Shown here: positions 10,940 through 22,759 of the stretch, one piece after another | How the letters are laid out: the number at the start of each line of letters is the position of its first letter | How positions within the stretch are numbered: the stretch's first letter is position 1 | Origin: Aquatica leii | Taxonomy: Eukaryota; Arthropoda; Insecta; Coleoptera; Lampyridae | DNA length: 64,000 nt | Assembly: GCA_035610365.1 (NCBI GenBank) | Contig: CM069437.1 | Location: forward strand, 55,514,093 to 55,578,092 | Direction: 5' to 3' | Translations under genes and position numbers: made by a program | Notes under the pieces: generated by a model | Told to the model about the DNA's origin: nothing | Seen by the model: the letters and a program-made list of their open reading frames with translations, nothing else | Database searches by the model: none

Positions 10940-12794
10940 TGTTACATGCCAAAATTAACACAAAGTCACTGCCTGAAATGAGGTAATATAAACGGTTATG
11001 TGCCACTAGCTCAATGGAGAAGGGGGTGGGTTTTATTTAAAAGTTTCGTGATCGAAATGGATTAACTTGACGAAAACACAAAATCGATAAATAATAATGT
11101 CGAAATCAAAGGGCGCCAGGAAGGAGTAAAGCTTAATAGACTTCTGACCCTTGCCAACCACAAGTCCGCTTCTGTAGAATACACCCTAAACGGACTTACC
11201 TTATAGAATGTATTATGCTATAATCTGAAATAAACTAACAAAGTTACACACGCGGAGGCCGATGGAATTAAAAGCTCTTTACATTTAACAATTTAGCATT
11301 TATTTGAACAAAATAGAACAAAATGAATAAAATAATAAAATAAATTGAATAGAAATTAACAAAATTAATTACATCAAACAGTAGCAAAACAAAAAAAATA
11401 CGTGAGTGCACGTTTGATCAACACAAATTTAAAGTTATTGGGGATAAAACACAAACAACATAATACAATTCAAAATACAGAATTTTAACGAAATAATAAT
11501 AAAAAAAAAATAGCACAAATTAATCAATCTACAATCACGGCCGTGTGCGCGTTGAAATAATTCAAATATAAAATGAAATAAACTTATAAAACTAACATAT
11601 AAATATAAAATTTGAATCGATAGTTCGGTTCCGTATAATAAATTTTAATCCTGGGGATTATAACAGTACCGTAAAATACGGTCATTAATTAGTTACATTA
11701 ACGTTAACTTCGAGACACTTGAAATTAATTTCTTAAAATTCAAAGCTTTTAACACTTAAATCACGTAAATAATATCTTCACGATTAAATAAATGGTGCAA
11801 CATAAATACCTTGAATACGTCGTAACTACAGGAACGTACTTGTGGTTAGTCCGAAGTGACCAAACGAAAGGTACTCCAAGTAATTTCTATGCCGGCGGAA
11901 GAATTTCCTTTTTAACACTTAACATAATCCGCACAAATGCGAAGACTGGACCCAGTACAACCCAACGATTGCATATCCAACTTGAAACGTGAGTTTTAAT
12001 TTTGGAAACCGTGAAATTTGCTTAACCCGTAATTACGAAATTTGGAAAAATCGAACTTTTCCACCACTACACTTCATTTTCACGGTACCAATTTTAACTT
12101 CCACGGTACGGCATAACGATAGGATAAAAAGTACCCTCACCACACAACTACCACCTGGTGACCGGTAATTTTTATTGCGACCAACGATCGATTGATTTTC
12201 TCTCACATCAAACTTTACCATCTTTTAAAAGCTTCGTACCCCTACCTTATTTTGTCAACTTGCGCGGTAACATCCACGTAAGAGATAGAGCCTTAAACAA
12301 ACGAAATTAACAAAGATGAAAACTATAATTAGCCGCGTGCGTCTTGGCACGTAGATCTTGGCAAAAATATTTCCCATCCAAAATGCTTAGCTTGCTTTTT
12401 TTTTGCAGGTGTCTTATGATAGCGCTTAATCAAAAATAGAACTCAGCCTAAACAAGAAAAATGGATCAACTTACATTCCAAAAGGAAGTCATAAATTATA
12501 TAGAATTGTTATTTTATTGAGATAAACAAGTACAATACTAAATCAAACTCAAAACCACGGATCTTTATGCATTCAAAAGAAAATACCAGTAATGATTGAA
12601 AACAACTTGAAATACCAATAAACTTAAACCACACACAATACAAATAACGAGCAAAACGGTCTTGATGCTAATACCGCATCACACGATGAAAACAAAGCCA
12701 AACAACAACAAAAAAAACGAAAACTCAGACAGCAGAATCGATTTACGGGGTCTAACATAAAAAGATAACTGCTTAACTCCAAACGCAGGTCACA
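10940..12794 (+). mobile_element. solo LTR, family 1 (copy 1)
   Basis: A 1,855-bp block begins TGTTACATGCC and ends GCAGGTCACA, the TG...CA ends of an LTR, and is flanked by a 4-bp direct repeat ATAT (10936-10939 and 12795-12798). A clear second copy is at 61154-63060 in the same orientation, also with its own 4-bp duplication. No retroviral-type coding lies inside or beside it, so it is a solo LTR left by recombination. The 4-bp duplication suggests a Gypsy- or BEL-type parent; the superfamily is not proved. Confidence 0.8.
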
Positions 12795-12798
12795 ATAT

Positions 12799-14590
12799 AA
12801 CACAATTTCTTTAGGACTATTTGATGAGGAGGGGCATTAAAACACTTTAAGTGTCTATAGAAAGCCACGTTTAACAATTCTTAAAAATAATTAATACTAC
12901 AACTGTTAATTTTACCCGCCATGAAGTAACTACAATTTTTAATTTAGTTTCAGGAAGACACTGCAACGACTCATACTACTCGACATACAATTAAATTTAC
13001 AATTCTTCAATGAAAGAATAATAAATTAAAGGTTATATTCTATACGATCTCCAAATCTTAGCCACAAAATTTTACTTTTGCGTATTTTTTAAGAATAACA
13101 TATTGAACATCGGTTATAAATTTTAAATAATTGTAATTGTTAATTTTTATTTCAAATTAATAGGTATTGCTGTGCTACCGTTTTTAATTAGTTAGTTAAC
13201 CTTAATTTAAAGATTACAAATTAAATTTCATATTTAGTAATTTTTGTTTTACTTGATACCAATCCAAGCAATATTGGTTGCCTAATATGTATATGTCACG
13301 TTAGATACAAGTATTTATGAAAACCTTGTATTATTAAATAACTATTTGTGTGCAATGCTAGAGGTTAGTAGGAGGTTCACAAAATTTGCAAATCAGGATA
13401 GGTTTAATATAAAAATTTATTAATGAAAATGTAATTGATATTTGTTTTTCATGTACTATCTTGTTATGTATATAATCAATAAACAAATGTTGTATTATAG
13501 TGTTGGACTACGTTATTTGGTGTTTGAGATGATTATAAAAGAATAATTTTTTTAATCTTTAAGAGAATAATTGCGTTTAGAGATTATTCAAATCCTAATA
13601 AGAAATCTTTAAAAAAGTAAAGATTAAAAAAATTTTAAGAAACCTTTGAAAATGATTTAGTATGAATCACATTATAAAAATAATTATTATAAAAAAGAAA
13701 CTAAACATACCGATAAGATAAAATAAAATGTAAACTTTAGATCTAAAAGAATTTTAAAAAACATGAATTTATTAGCAGAAAGACGTGAAGCTAAAATAAT
13801 ACGCAGTACACACCTCTTAAAGTAACCACAGATAATGTTATCAGTCGGGTTTATTAAAGAACGTACCGGACGTTAGTTACTACATAGAAAAAACACCATT
13901 TATAGTAATTATAATTTTAGTTAATGCTATTAATTTTCTTCTCAGGTTGGCCTCTATACATAAATAATATTCTATTTTGCATAAATTTTTTAGCTGAATT
14001 TTCACAAAATATCTGTAAATACTTTATCTTTGAAAATTAACTAGAAAAGCATGTTGATTGTAGTTGTAGTAGTTGTAAAATAACAACTTATTTTAACTAC
14101 AATTTAACGTTATTTTTGTTTTTTTATTAATGGTGTCAACAAACTATTTAATGCTACAGATCCGTAATTTTTCAATTATTTTACTCAAATTTTTTTTAAT
14201 GAAATTTTTATTTTGACACATTTTGCTTGTATTGATGCTATGATTTTAACTTTTAAATTAACGGCCTGTTAATGATATACACATTGTATGTATTTACTGG
14301 TATCTATCGAATTTTTTTTCTGAATTTAAAATTTTTGAGAGTACCAACGTCATTCTATTAAGCGGCGTGCACTGTATATTTGACAACACTGATGTATAAA
14401 ATAACAAATAAATAAAATGTTCTTTTATAACGTATTTTTACACGTATTTACCGAAAAGATATAAAATCAAAGCAAAAAATGTTAGCTTTAGGTTTAAATT
14501 TTTTTACAAATTAAGACACGTCATTGAGTTTGACACAAAACTGATAGAAAATTGTAATAGTTAAGGCTATGATTTTTTAAATAATTTATA
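12799..14590. other. no gene recognised
   Basis: AT-rich intronic DNA. Near 12815-12880 a short stretch reads DEEGH, a stop, then SVYRKPRLTI in one frame, faintly like a PLE thumb motif, but too short to call. Otherwise I see only low-complexity AT runs. Confidence 0.35.
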
Positions 14591-14599
14591 ATCACATAC

Positions 14600-14961
14600 T
14601 TAACTTTTTCATCGTTGGCAAAATTTTACTGTAAATACCAAATTCGCAATCGAAGAATCCTATTTCTTTGTTAAAATTTATCAAAAGGTCATTTTCTATA
14701 AGACGTTTGACAACCATCGACATCGTACGGGCAGTATTTCTATTTAAAAAAAAAATTATAAAGATTTGTATAAAAAAATCCTACTTACTCATTGTTTTTA
14801 CAAAACTTAATAACAACACGTAGCAATTCACAAGTATAATTTTCGCCTGGAGAACCTATATACGATACTTCAGTGCTTAGTATTTCTATATCATCTTGAA
14901 ACTGTTTTTGAACGATGTCTTTAAAAAAATTCTTGGAAAAACTATCTGGTGCAGTCGACAT
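14600..14961 (-). CDS. EcKL gene 1, exons 1-2 (N-terminus)
   Basis: Exon 1 (14961-14789, 173 bp) starts at ATG 14961 and encodes MSTAPDSFSKNFF..., reaching GENYTCELLR at residues 39-48, a hallmark N-terminal motif of the EcKinase/CHK-like family. A 49-bp GT-AG intron leads to exon 2 (14739-14600, 140 bp), with VVKRL, then FNKEIGFF and FGIYSKILP, the FxxEixfYxxxLP block expected next. Exon 2 ends in phase 1 and joins exon 3 at 1585 in frame (104 codons plus one base). The matching N-terminus of gene 2 has identical exon sizes, which supports this start. Confidence 0.88.
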
Positions 14962-15060
14962 TTTTATAACAAAAAAAATAATAAAATCGTTGCATGCACT
15001 TTGTTAGAAAGATTTTCTTTCTGCAAATAATTATAGTGTTCTTTATTTATATTAATAATA
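14962..15060 (-). promoter_or_regulatory. 5' flank of EcKL gene 1 shared with gene 2
   Basis: Within about 60 bases upstream of the ATG, the stretch near 14985-15030 resembles that near 47283-47327 upstream of gene 2 (AAAATCgTTGCAtG, then AAAgaTTTTcTTTCTGC-like bases). This is probably 5' UTR or proximal promoter retained since duplication. No TATA box or initiator can be assigned with confidence. Confidence 0.35.
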
Positions 15061-15168
15061 ATATTAATTAATAAATAATATTTTTTCTATTATCAAAACA
15101 AATGAAGTGCTGGATAATTATGATTTTTTAATTAACGTACTCTATGAACGTATTAACATATAAATTAC

Positions 15169-15648
15169 AGGGTGTTCGTTATTTAACTCAAGCATGGAGA
15201 TTATTCAAGAAAAAAATAATTTTCTTGTGAATCGATAAAATTAGAAGTTTTTATAGTATCTTATTTATTTCTTGTAGTATTTTCGTTCCCAAATTTTGCA
15301 AAGAATGCCTTAGAAACAAAATTAGAATTGTTTGTTAAACAGAAATGTAGTTATTGTTTTACAAAATAACTTTACTTTAATTTAGAAAAAAATCCATGGA
15401 ACATTGGTCAAATTTAAAAAAAAGGCTATAAGAAAAAACTTGACTAGTATCTTATAAAAAATGCGACGGCTGATTTATATTCTTTGTTAAAAAGTATTTT
15501 AATAATAACCATAATAAAAACAAAATATAAAAAGTTTTTGTGCAATAATTCAAAAACATTAAATCTTTTTTTTTATAATTGACCGCCATAAAAAGTTGCC
15601 ACAATCTTATAATAACCGATATTTCCATGCTTCAAAAACGAACACTCT
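15169..15648. mobile_element. MITE-like element with imperfect terminal inverted repeats
   Basis: The left end GGGTGTTCGTT then AAGCATGGAGA (15170-15215) is mirrored by the right end, whose reverse complement reads GAGTGTTCGTT then GAAGCATGGAAA (15622-15648). The 480-bp interior is non-coding and AT-rich. No clear target duplication. It sits about 200 bp upstream of the gene 1 start. Confidence 0.6.
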
Positions 15649-16450
15649 TTATATATAATAAATAATTATACATCCAATACTAAAAATATTAACAGTAACT
15701 GTTATTATCTTAATAAGTGTATAATAAAGGAAATAGTAGTAATCAATGTAATTAATTAAACGAATTGCAATTAAATCTGAACCGCAGTTAAACTAGACAG
15801 ATTATAACTTCAGTAAAAACTATTTAAATAAAAGCAAAAAACATTAAACTGTTAAAGTTAAATAGTAATAAAAACAGAAAGTTACTTTTCCAGAAAGGTG
15901 TTACATCTTCGTATGACCAAACTAAAATTAATTTGGTGATTACAAATAATTAAATAAATGGATAGTTGTGTGACTTATTTATAAACACAAGATGACATAA
16001 CGTTTCTATTTTATAGACAAACTTTAAAGCGAGGAAGTTTCCATGTCTTCACTTATAAAGCTAAATAGATCGCGCTCTAATGCAACTGAAAAATGGAAAG
16101 GTAAACCGCTGTGGAAATCAGTATACAGGTTAATGAAAATCAATTGAGTCTTTGGAAACCATTGCACCTTAACTGACTAATATGCATGTAGGAGTCAATG
16201 TTATCCATCTTAGTAATAATTTAAGAAAGGTTTTTTATTTATTTAAAATAACATCGATATACAAAGTGTGCTACATTTGTGCACTTAAAAAAACATACGG
16301 AATCTAACTGTACTAAAAAATGTGAGATTGTCATTTAAAAAAATAAAATTGACCCTTTTTTTAAACTAATTAAACTGATGTAGCACTCGTTGCAATTGGA
16401 CTTAGAAAGATATATCCTGGCGCATTTGTTTTAGTCATCGTATTTAATAA
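15649..16450. other. no gene recognised
   Basis: AT-rich intergenic DNA with no open frame or repeat that I can name. Confidence 0.4.
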
Positions 16451-16459
16451 ATCAGAGGT

Positions 16460-16700
16460 TTATATGCAATAACGAAAGCTTCCACGACCAGAGTCTTTAC
16501 TGAGATGAGAACGTCTTCCGGGTTTGGACGGTGTCATTGTTGTAACCAAAGTTGACAACGTTTCGCCCAATTTCGTATAGAGCTTCATCAAGATGTAAGA
16601 GAAATCGAAGAACTCAAGCAAGCAAGCAAAATATAAGAACCTCTCAAAAGTTTGGTAATCAACTTGTGAACCACACCAGATTCCAAACGACAATCTAACA
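16460..16700 (-). repeat. PLE-type terminal repeat with hammerhead-like core (copy a)
   Basis: On the minus strand the block holds, in order, CTGGTGTGGTTCACAAGTTG, then TTGATGA, a short stem-loop and GGGCGAAACG (core at 16560-16591), then GACACCGTCCAAACCCGGAAG. The same ordered modules recur at 24845-25015, 44515-44800 and 55487-55800, so this is a dispersed terminal repeat. A 77-codon frame covers it but mirrors the repeat rather than a protein. Confidence 0.55.
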
Positions 16701-17089
16701 ATTTCAATTATTAGAATCCATGTGTCATAAGTGTTTGTAATAAAATGGACGATAAATTTTCATTTGTTAACACGTTTTATTTCGTACGCTGTTTTAACTT
16801 CTTAACAGTTACAACAGTAATATAACTAGAGCTAGGATTTTATTGCATCTTAAAACGTCAACCTAGCGCTATAAACTAGCATTATAAATCATCTAAAATA
16901 GCACAAATAGTAGGAATCAATTTTAAATAGCATAATAAAGAGCAGTAAAAGTTTTTAAATTCACTTTAATTAAAACAAACTTTTCGCTTATTTTACATGT
17001 TTAAGCTATTACTTTAACTAAAAACACAAAATAAACACAATTTATACTTTTATTATTATTTTTATTAAAATTAATTATGGCTAACATCT

Positions 17090-17574
17090 CCACGTTAGTT
17101 AGTATCAGTGAAACTTAATCTACGGCTTGATAAAATATTTTTGTACAAGCAAAATACCTCTCGACATCAACAGATGTTACAGGTGCATATTTATAGGCAT
17201 ATATTATCTTGGAATCCATATCCAATACTTTTTCTAAACATTTTTCCACTTTATTTACTAAATCTACACTGTCACTTAATAATCTACCATTACATTCAAA
17301 ATATGTGGTTGTAGATCTTAAAAAATCAAAGTGAGCGTTTACGAATGCTAACTGACCCAGAACGGTAGTATTGATTAAAATTGTTTTTAATTTTTTTTAC
17401 AGACAGTGCATCATCGTCCAGTAAATTGACAACTATTTTGAAATTCTCAAAATTATTGGCATAAAATTTTGCAGCCTTCAACCACGTACCACACCGGGTT
17501 ACTACCGGCTCTGGAGGTAGAGGAGTATCAAGCATTATTTTTTTGTATGTCTGAATACGTCCGGGTGCTTTCAA
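17090..17574 (-). pseudogene. hAT transposase C-terminal part
   Basis: The frame 17574-17326 gives TPLPPEPVVTRCGTWLKAA, the conserved block of CGGBP1-like hAT transposases (normally TRWGTWL; here Trp is Cys). After stops, 17230-17090 reads KYAPVTSVDVERYF, the hAT dimerisation motif (usually VERSFS), then RRLSFTDTN in a shifted frame. A plausible splice acceptor TTATTTACAG lies just upstream of the first block. Confidence 0.7.
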
Positions 17575-17810
17575 AAAAGCTTTCTGGTCTGTAAATAATC
17601 ATTATTTATTAATTATACTAACAATAAAATGTAATTTATAGTAACACAATAAACATAATGTAGAAAATTTTGGGATACATCTCTCTGATTTTTTCTGCTA
17701 CCCTATTCAGTAACATGCACTAAATTTAGATAAAAGACTAAGCGTTTTGACCGTTTTCACCATGTATAGCGCTGCAACACTGAGCAAAAGAAGTACCTGT
17801 TGCTCGACAC

Positions 17811-19640
17811 CAGTGGCGGTCCCAGGGGACCAGCGGAGGCCGGCCCCCCCCCTTATTGTCTACCCTGTATCGTTTTTCTCATCGATTGTATGTCGATCGT
17901 ATTTGTTATAAGGTGATTTTTTCACGAGCGAGAGTAAATTCTCTCATTAAAGTACTTTATTGTATTGGAAGATACGCTTAAGAAACAGTCTCAGCTGCGC
18001 AACTCCCTTCCTCCTAATGCTAATATTATCGTCACAGAAGTCAGTAATTCAAATCAGTCTGCGCTTGGCCAGTGGTGATTGCCTTGCGTACTACTTTTAA
18101 CTTTTTCTGTTGTTGGATAAGTTAGATTGTTTTTGTTTGGGCGAGTAATTTGCTGTTCGGTTTTCGGCCTATAGATTCATGTAATTGTCTTTGAATACCT
18201 TACCTTATACCAGTGTCAGCAAAAATGAAACGAGTTGGTGGTGACCGAACCTTCATTGAATTCGAAAATTACCCATGAAGTCCATCAGAAACTGCACGAG
18301 TTTGATATTGGCCAGGCGTCATGTCAAAATTTAAGTTCAATGGAGAGATATGCTTTTTGAAAAATATTTAGGAGCCACCCAAAGAGGCTGAAGAAATTTG
18401 AATGGTTATCCTACAGTACGCTAAAACAAGGTGGTTTTTGTAAATATTGTGTACTGTTTTCCTATTTCGGCGCCGGTATCGGGTTCCAGGTAAGTTCCAA
18501 TATTTTGTACATAATTATGAGCGCGTGCTAAATTGTTATGTGTATAGCCGCTTAAAACCCTTGTTAAAGTACCTATGTCCAGTAAGACATACCATCTAAA
18601 CTGTGTAGAGCGCGCAAGAAAGTTTATGAAAAATTTTGAGTCGGGGAAAGATGTTACTACTATGCTTGACAAAGCGAAGATCAATATAATTGAAAAAATA
18701 GAATGCGTTTGATACCAATCATCAAAACGATTGAATTTTGCGCCCGGAATAATTTACTCCTACGAGGACATCGTGAAAAGGGCTCAATGAAAGACGAGCA
18801 TACACTGCTGCTTTAATAGGCACAGAGGGTATATTTAGGTCTTTGCTAGCATTTAGAATGGATGCTGGGGATGCCACCTTAATTCAGCACTTTCAAGATG
18901 CTGATGAAAACAGCACAATGGTTAGTGGAAAAATCCAAAATTATCTAATTATTCCATGGGAGAGCAAGTTCGATCTTCTATTTTGCTGCGCAAAATATTT
19001 TTCTATTTTGTGTGATGAAACAACAGAGTCAGCAAAAATAGAACAGCTAACCCTATGTGTTGGGTGTGTCGACGTAGAAAAATTCATGATTCGTGAGGAT
19101 TTCTTTGGTTTTCTCGAAATGAAATCTACAACGTGGTTAGAAATCAAAAAAGCGCTTGTCACCAAGTTGGGCTTAAATTTAAGCAACCTCCGCGGTCAAG
19201 GATACGATGGGTGATCCAATATGGCTGGTCATCAAAAAGGTCTACATTCACTTATATTAAACGAACAACCTTTAGCATTCTACACTCACTGCTTTAGTCA
19301 TTCACTACATTAACGTATTTCTGAAAGCTGCGGGATAAGTGCTATAATCAATATGATGGGAATTGTCAATAGTGTTTCTGACTTTTTGAATGCGTCTGAA
19401 AAACGAGTGAATTTATTTCAGGGTATCATTACCGAAGAAAATATCTCTGAAACTAGAAAGAAAAGACTGAAAACGCTTTGTGCCACTAGATGGGTGGAAA
19501 GGCACGATACAATTTTGACGTTTCAGTAACTATACCCTATGATTTTAACGGCACTTGCAACTTTAGAACATGACAAAGATCTCGAAACATCAAAAAATGG
19601 AGTGAGCTATAATGCTTTGAATTGACCATTTTGCCATTAT
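17811..19640 (+). mobile_element. second hAT (ZMYM1/DUF4371-like), nested, right end missing
   Basis: A GC-rich start CAGTGGCGGTCCCAGGGG at 17812 matches the CAGTGGCGG-type ends of ZMYM1-like hAT elements and contrasts with the AT-rich surroundings. Plus-strand transposase coding follows to about 19600. I could not find the inverted right end, so it is probably truncated. It lies within the host hAT between that element's N- and C-terminal exons and in opposite orientation. Confidence 0.6.
18250..19620 (+). pseudogene. ZMYM1-like hAT transposase, frameshifted
   Basis: Coding relics in order: a TTF-type zinc-finger remnant with GGFCKYCVLFS (about 18430); IIKTIEFCARNN then LRGHREKGSM (about 18720-18790); an open run of 123 codons (18843-19214) with FRMDAGD, FSILCDETTESAK and NLRGQGYDG; then, after a stop, HCFSHSLH and NMMGIVNSVSDF, and LCATRWVERH near 19490. 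These are the catalytic and substrate-contact motifs of the DUF4371/ZMYM1 group. Several stops and shifts make it inactive. Confidence 0.75.
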
Positions 19641-19809
19641 GAAGCCAAGACGCATGCAATTGGAGCGGATGCGGCGACAATCATGAATAATTATTTTTTT
19701 ATTTCATGTATATTTCTATATTTTATTTATGTCTATTATGAATAAAACGCACATTCTTTTTACATAATACCGACTAACAGATTATGTGTGTGATACCCTA
19801 AATTTAAAA

Positions 19810-20140
19810 AAAATGCATTTATAGGTACCTCTAGCATCAGTTGTTTCATCAACTACAAGATAAATGTAGTTAGTGGAAACGGTTTCTTTAATTTTTTTAT
19901 TGTTTGATTATACATATTTGTGCTACATTTTTTTCTAAAAGTACTGGAAACGGGAACGGTCTGTTCTGTCCATTTTTCTAAAAAGTTTTGTATGGGTTTA
20001 AAATTCACTTTATCTAATGGGATATTAGATCCTACAAATGCCTCACACAACTCCTTGAAAAATTGCAACTTGTTATCTGAAGCTTTCGTGTATTTGATGA
20101 AAAACGTTTAAGTTGTTGAATCTTTAGAATTCAGTTTATC
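19810..20140 (-). pseudogene. hAT transposase N-terminal/catalytic-start exon (CGGBP1-like)
   Basis: The minus frame carries FFKELCEAFVGSNIPLDKV then NFLEKWTEQTVP and, after a shift, DETTDARG, the first catalytic Asp block of CGGBP1-like hAT transposases. DARG is followed directly by a GT that could be a splice donor, so the C-terminal piece at 17574 may be the next exon. The second hAT lies in that gap. The BED/zinc-finger start upstream is unclear. Confidence 0.65.
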
Positions 20141-20179
20141 CAACGTAGTTTTGTGAAACGCAAAACTTAGAACTAATTT

Positions 20180-21311
20180 TGTTACAAGCTTATAGGTCTT
20201 ACGAACCTAGCACGGCCAACTCACACAGTCGGAGATAGGGAAGGTTTAAGTAAATAATATTTAAGGGCGCCAAATCTTTTATAATTAACACTTCTGCTTC
20301 GATCAAGACAGACGGTCCAAGCTTGTAACAAATTTTAGGTACGTAATCCTTGTTACTTTGATGTTCGGATAACCACAATAAAAGAGAAAGGTATGTTACT
20401 ATAAAAGACAGATTAAACAGTTATAAAAACTAATTTAATAACATAGATTATTAACAAGAGTCTATCTAATTTTCAATCCATAAATGCCAGAAGTATCGGC
20501 AACACACAATACATAAGTTGAAATGAAGTATCCACCGAAGAAAATTTCATAATAAATATCGTTTGTACACAGCATGCAATACATACAAAATAATTAGTGA
20601 AACTACCTCAATGGTATTGAAACAATTATTGTAATTACGGAAATTAACATAAGCAAAATTCCGTGAGTAACTTTTCTAACAGCGACAAAATAATTGAATA
20701 GACTTGTTCGAAGAAAACGTTTTCTTCGTTCAGTGAGTCTGGAATAAATTTGAATCGCAAATCGTGTCAACACAATGACTCACGAAAGCAAGATCTACAA
20801 AATTGTTATTTACTGCTAAAAGAAAGTACACATAACATAACCCGATTATCGAATGCTGTTGTACACATTCAATGAAAGTTAATTTTGCAGGTGTTTTCCG
20901 CATGAGTAGGATCTCCAAGAAAAGTTCTTGTCTTTGGTTTTTAATTTTAAATGTAGGCCTTGCAAAGTTATACACGTTCCATTAAGGTATTTATCGATAT
21001 TAGTCCCTCATTGTTCTTTATTAAATAGAAACATGTGGCCAAAACGTGGCGGACCGGCTATCAAATTAAAAAAGAAATTGCCAAAGAATCCTAACAAAAC
21101 GGATGTAAATAGCTTACCCTGTGACAAATAAATTACTTTGAATTTATAATGTCATTTCCATTACAGTTGATGTTCTTAGAAACTTCCAGTTTTAAACGAA
21201 ACACCAAATTGACAGTAACAAGAAAAATCGGCAGAGGGCGTCAAAACCGGAATCTAATTTTAATTCAACCAATATACAGACTATTACGTTATGAAATGTT
21301 TACACGTAACA
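20180..21311 (+). mobile_element. solo LTR, family 2 (copy A)
   Basis: 1,132 bp beginning TGTTACAAGCTT and ending CACGTAACA, with TGTTAC/GTAACA inverted ends. Homologous along its length, in inverse orientation, to 57080-58289. Flanks are ATTT and ACTT, a 4-bp duplication with one difference. It is inserted in the hAT of 16827-21722, upstream of that transposase. A short conserved open frame inside (20730-20975, minus) is shared with the other copy but resembles no protein I know. Confidence 0.75.
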
Positions 21312-21989
21312 ACTTTTTTTAACTTTTAATCGATTTTTCACAAATATTGCAATAGATTGCTAAAAACTTCTCAAGTTTTATTATACAGATGAATCAAGCT
21401 TTATTAATGTTGTGTAAAAGAAACCTAGCAATTTATGTGAGTTTTTTTTCTAATTTAACTTTATCACAGGTTTAGTTATCTGTTCTTAAGAAATCAGAAA
21501 AATATCGAAACTTTTCTACTTTACATAAATTTAGTAGAATAATAGTACATTTATAGCAAATATAAAAGAAAATAGCATAGCAAAAACAACAAAAATAGCA
21601 AAAAATTGCAAAATAAAATTTGACAAGCAAGCTCTTGATGGCCTAACTCGCAAAGATATTATATTTAATTATATTACATGCAAGCAAATTAAAGTAGCAA
21701 ATGCAATAAAATCCTAGCACTAAATATAACAATGATAACGTAATAGTCTAAAAAAACTGAATTGGTGCTACAAAAAATATCCGACAAAATACCAGCACCT
21801 TCAAACGTATAATAATATAAATTAAAACCAAGAAAAAGTTTATACAACGCATAATACATGTGTTTGTGTGTGTGAAATACATCTACCTAATTCTTGCATT
21901 ATCTAACAAATTTTCAACTACTGCTAACTCTTTGAAAACGGTCGTCAATTTATCTAGTTTGACTCTCACTTCAGAACAGGAATCGGTGT

Positions 21990-22750
21990 TCTAAAGAATT
22001 GCATTTTGCTGTTGCTCTCAAACGTATTCCTAAAGAAGATGTTTTATGTACTGTCGAGTCTTCTATAAGACATGTTCCTCGCCAAGTCGCCACATCTCAG
22101 ATTGCATTCGTATTCACGCTGGCAAAATTCTTGAATCATTTACATTTCTTAAATCCAACATTTCTAAGCCAAAAAGGTTAGCTCTAAAAAGTCTTTGCGG
22201 AAACCCCAATATTGTTCTTTTAGCCGACAAAAGCAACGTTACTGTCGTTTTGAACTAAATAGATTAGGTATGCTGCAAAAATTCATTCTATTTTGTTTGA
22301 AGTAAACGTCAACTTACCCCTCCAGTTTTCAAACTGCCTCGTATATTCGGACTTCTCTAATTTTACAAACAAGGTATTCTTTGTTGACCTATCGTTAGTA
22401 CTATCTAATTTCCTACCTACAAGCTAGTCGAGTTCTAATCCAACATTCCATGCAAATTTACAGCTAAAACTTTTTTTGACATTCTTAACTCTCAGCATTT
22501 TATTTAACGTCTAGAAACTATAAAACTTGAACTCCAACATTTTCTTGCGAGTTAAGAAGTCACTTCACTTTTTACCAAAGTTTCTATTAAGAATTAGCTT
22601 ATTATTATCAAACAGGTTTTGTCTCAACATGGCAATGATTTGAGTTTTGTTTCTGTTATTAATAAGTGTTTATTATCCACTTACTTTCAATTTGATAACA
22701 AGTTTTACGAACAGGATTCTGGTTTAATTAATTCAGGTGGTTATTAATTA
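21990..22750 (+). pseudogene. Penelope-like element, N-terminal half, degenerate
   Basis: Two overlapping frames give HFAVALKRIPKEDVLCTVES (about 22000-22060) and NPNIVLLADKSNVTVVLN (about 22205-22258), the PLE signature normally ADKGNATVV. Further relics run to about 22740, where FYEQDSGL corresponds to the FYxQTxG motif preceding the catalytic palm. Many stops. The catalytic domain itself is absent. Confidence 0.6.
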
Positions 22751-22759
22751 CAATGTATA

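Larger units (their letters stand above)
1586..14599 (-). other. giant intron 2 of EcKL gene 1
   Basis: A 13,014-bp phase-1 intron. The donor GTATGTG follows exon 2 at 14600 and the acceptor TTTTAG precedes exon 3 at 1585. The other introns whose sizes I measured are 47-63 bp. It contains a mariner scrap, an RTE-like LINE in the same direction as the gene, a PLE plus piggyBac composite and a solo LTR in the opposite direction. That exons 2 and 3 belong together is inferred from reading frame, family order and the identical arrangement in gene 2; no transcript was available. Confidence 0.8.
16827..21722 (-). mobile_element. complete hAT transposon with exact 8-bp target duplication and nested insertions
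   Basis: The ends are TAGAGCTAGGATTTTATTGC on the left and, reverse-complemented, TAGTGCTAGGATTTTATTGC on the right. Immediately outside both is AATATAAC (16819-16826 and 21723-21730), an exact 8-bp duplication characteristic of hAT. Transposase pieces inside read on the minus strand (N-terminal about 20140-19810; C-terminal 17574-17090). A solo LTR (20180-21311) and a second hAT of another lineage (from 17811) sit inside, accounting for much of the 4.9 kb. Confidence 0.85.

Noticed and set aside
494-14961. EcKL gene 1 as a pseudogene because of its fragmented appearance
   Set aside because: The fragments are exons; all junctions are GT-AG, phases match and no stop interrupts the 397 codons.
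16460-16693. 77-codon minus-strand protein
   Set aside because: It coincides with the PLE terminal repeat; other copies of the repeat do not keep the frame.
20730-20975. Small protein shared by both family 2 LTRs (also at 57540-57722)
   Set aside because: Open in both copies, but the two are different lengths, no known domain is seen, and conservation is explained by the shared LTR sequence.
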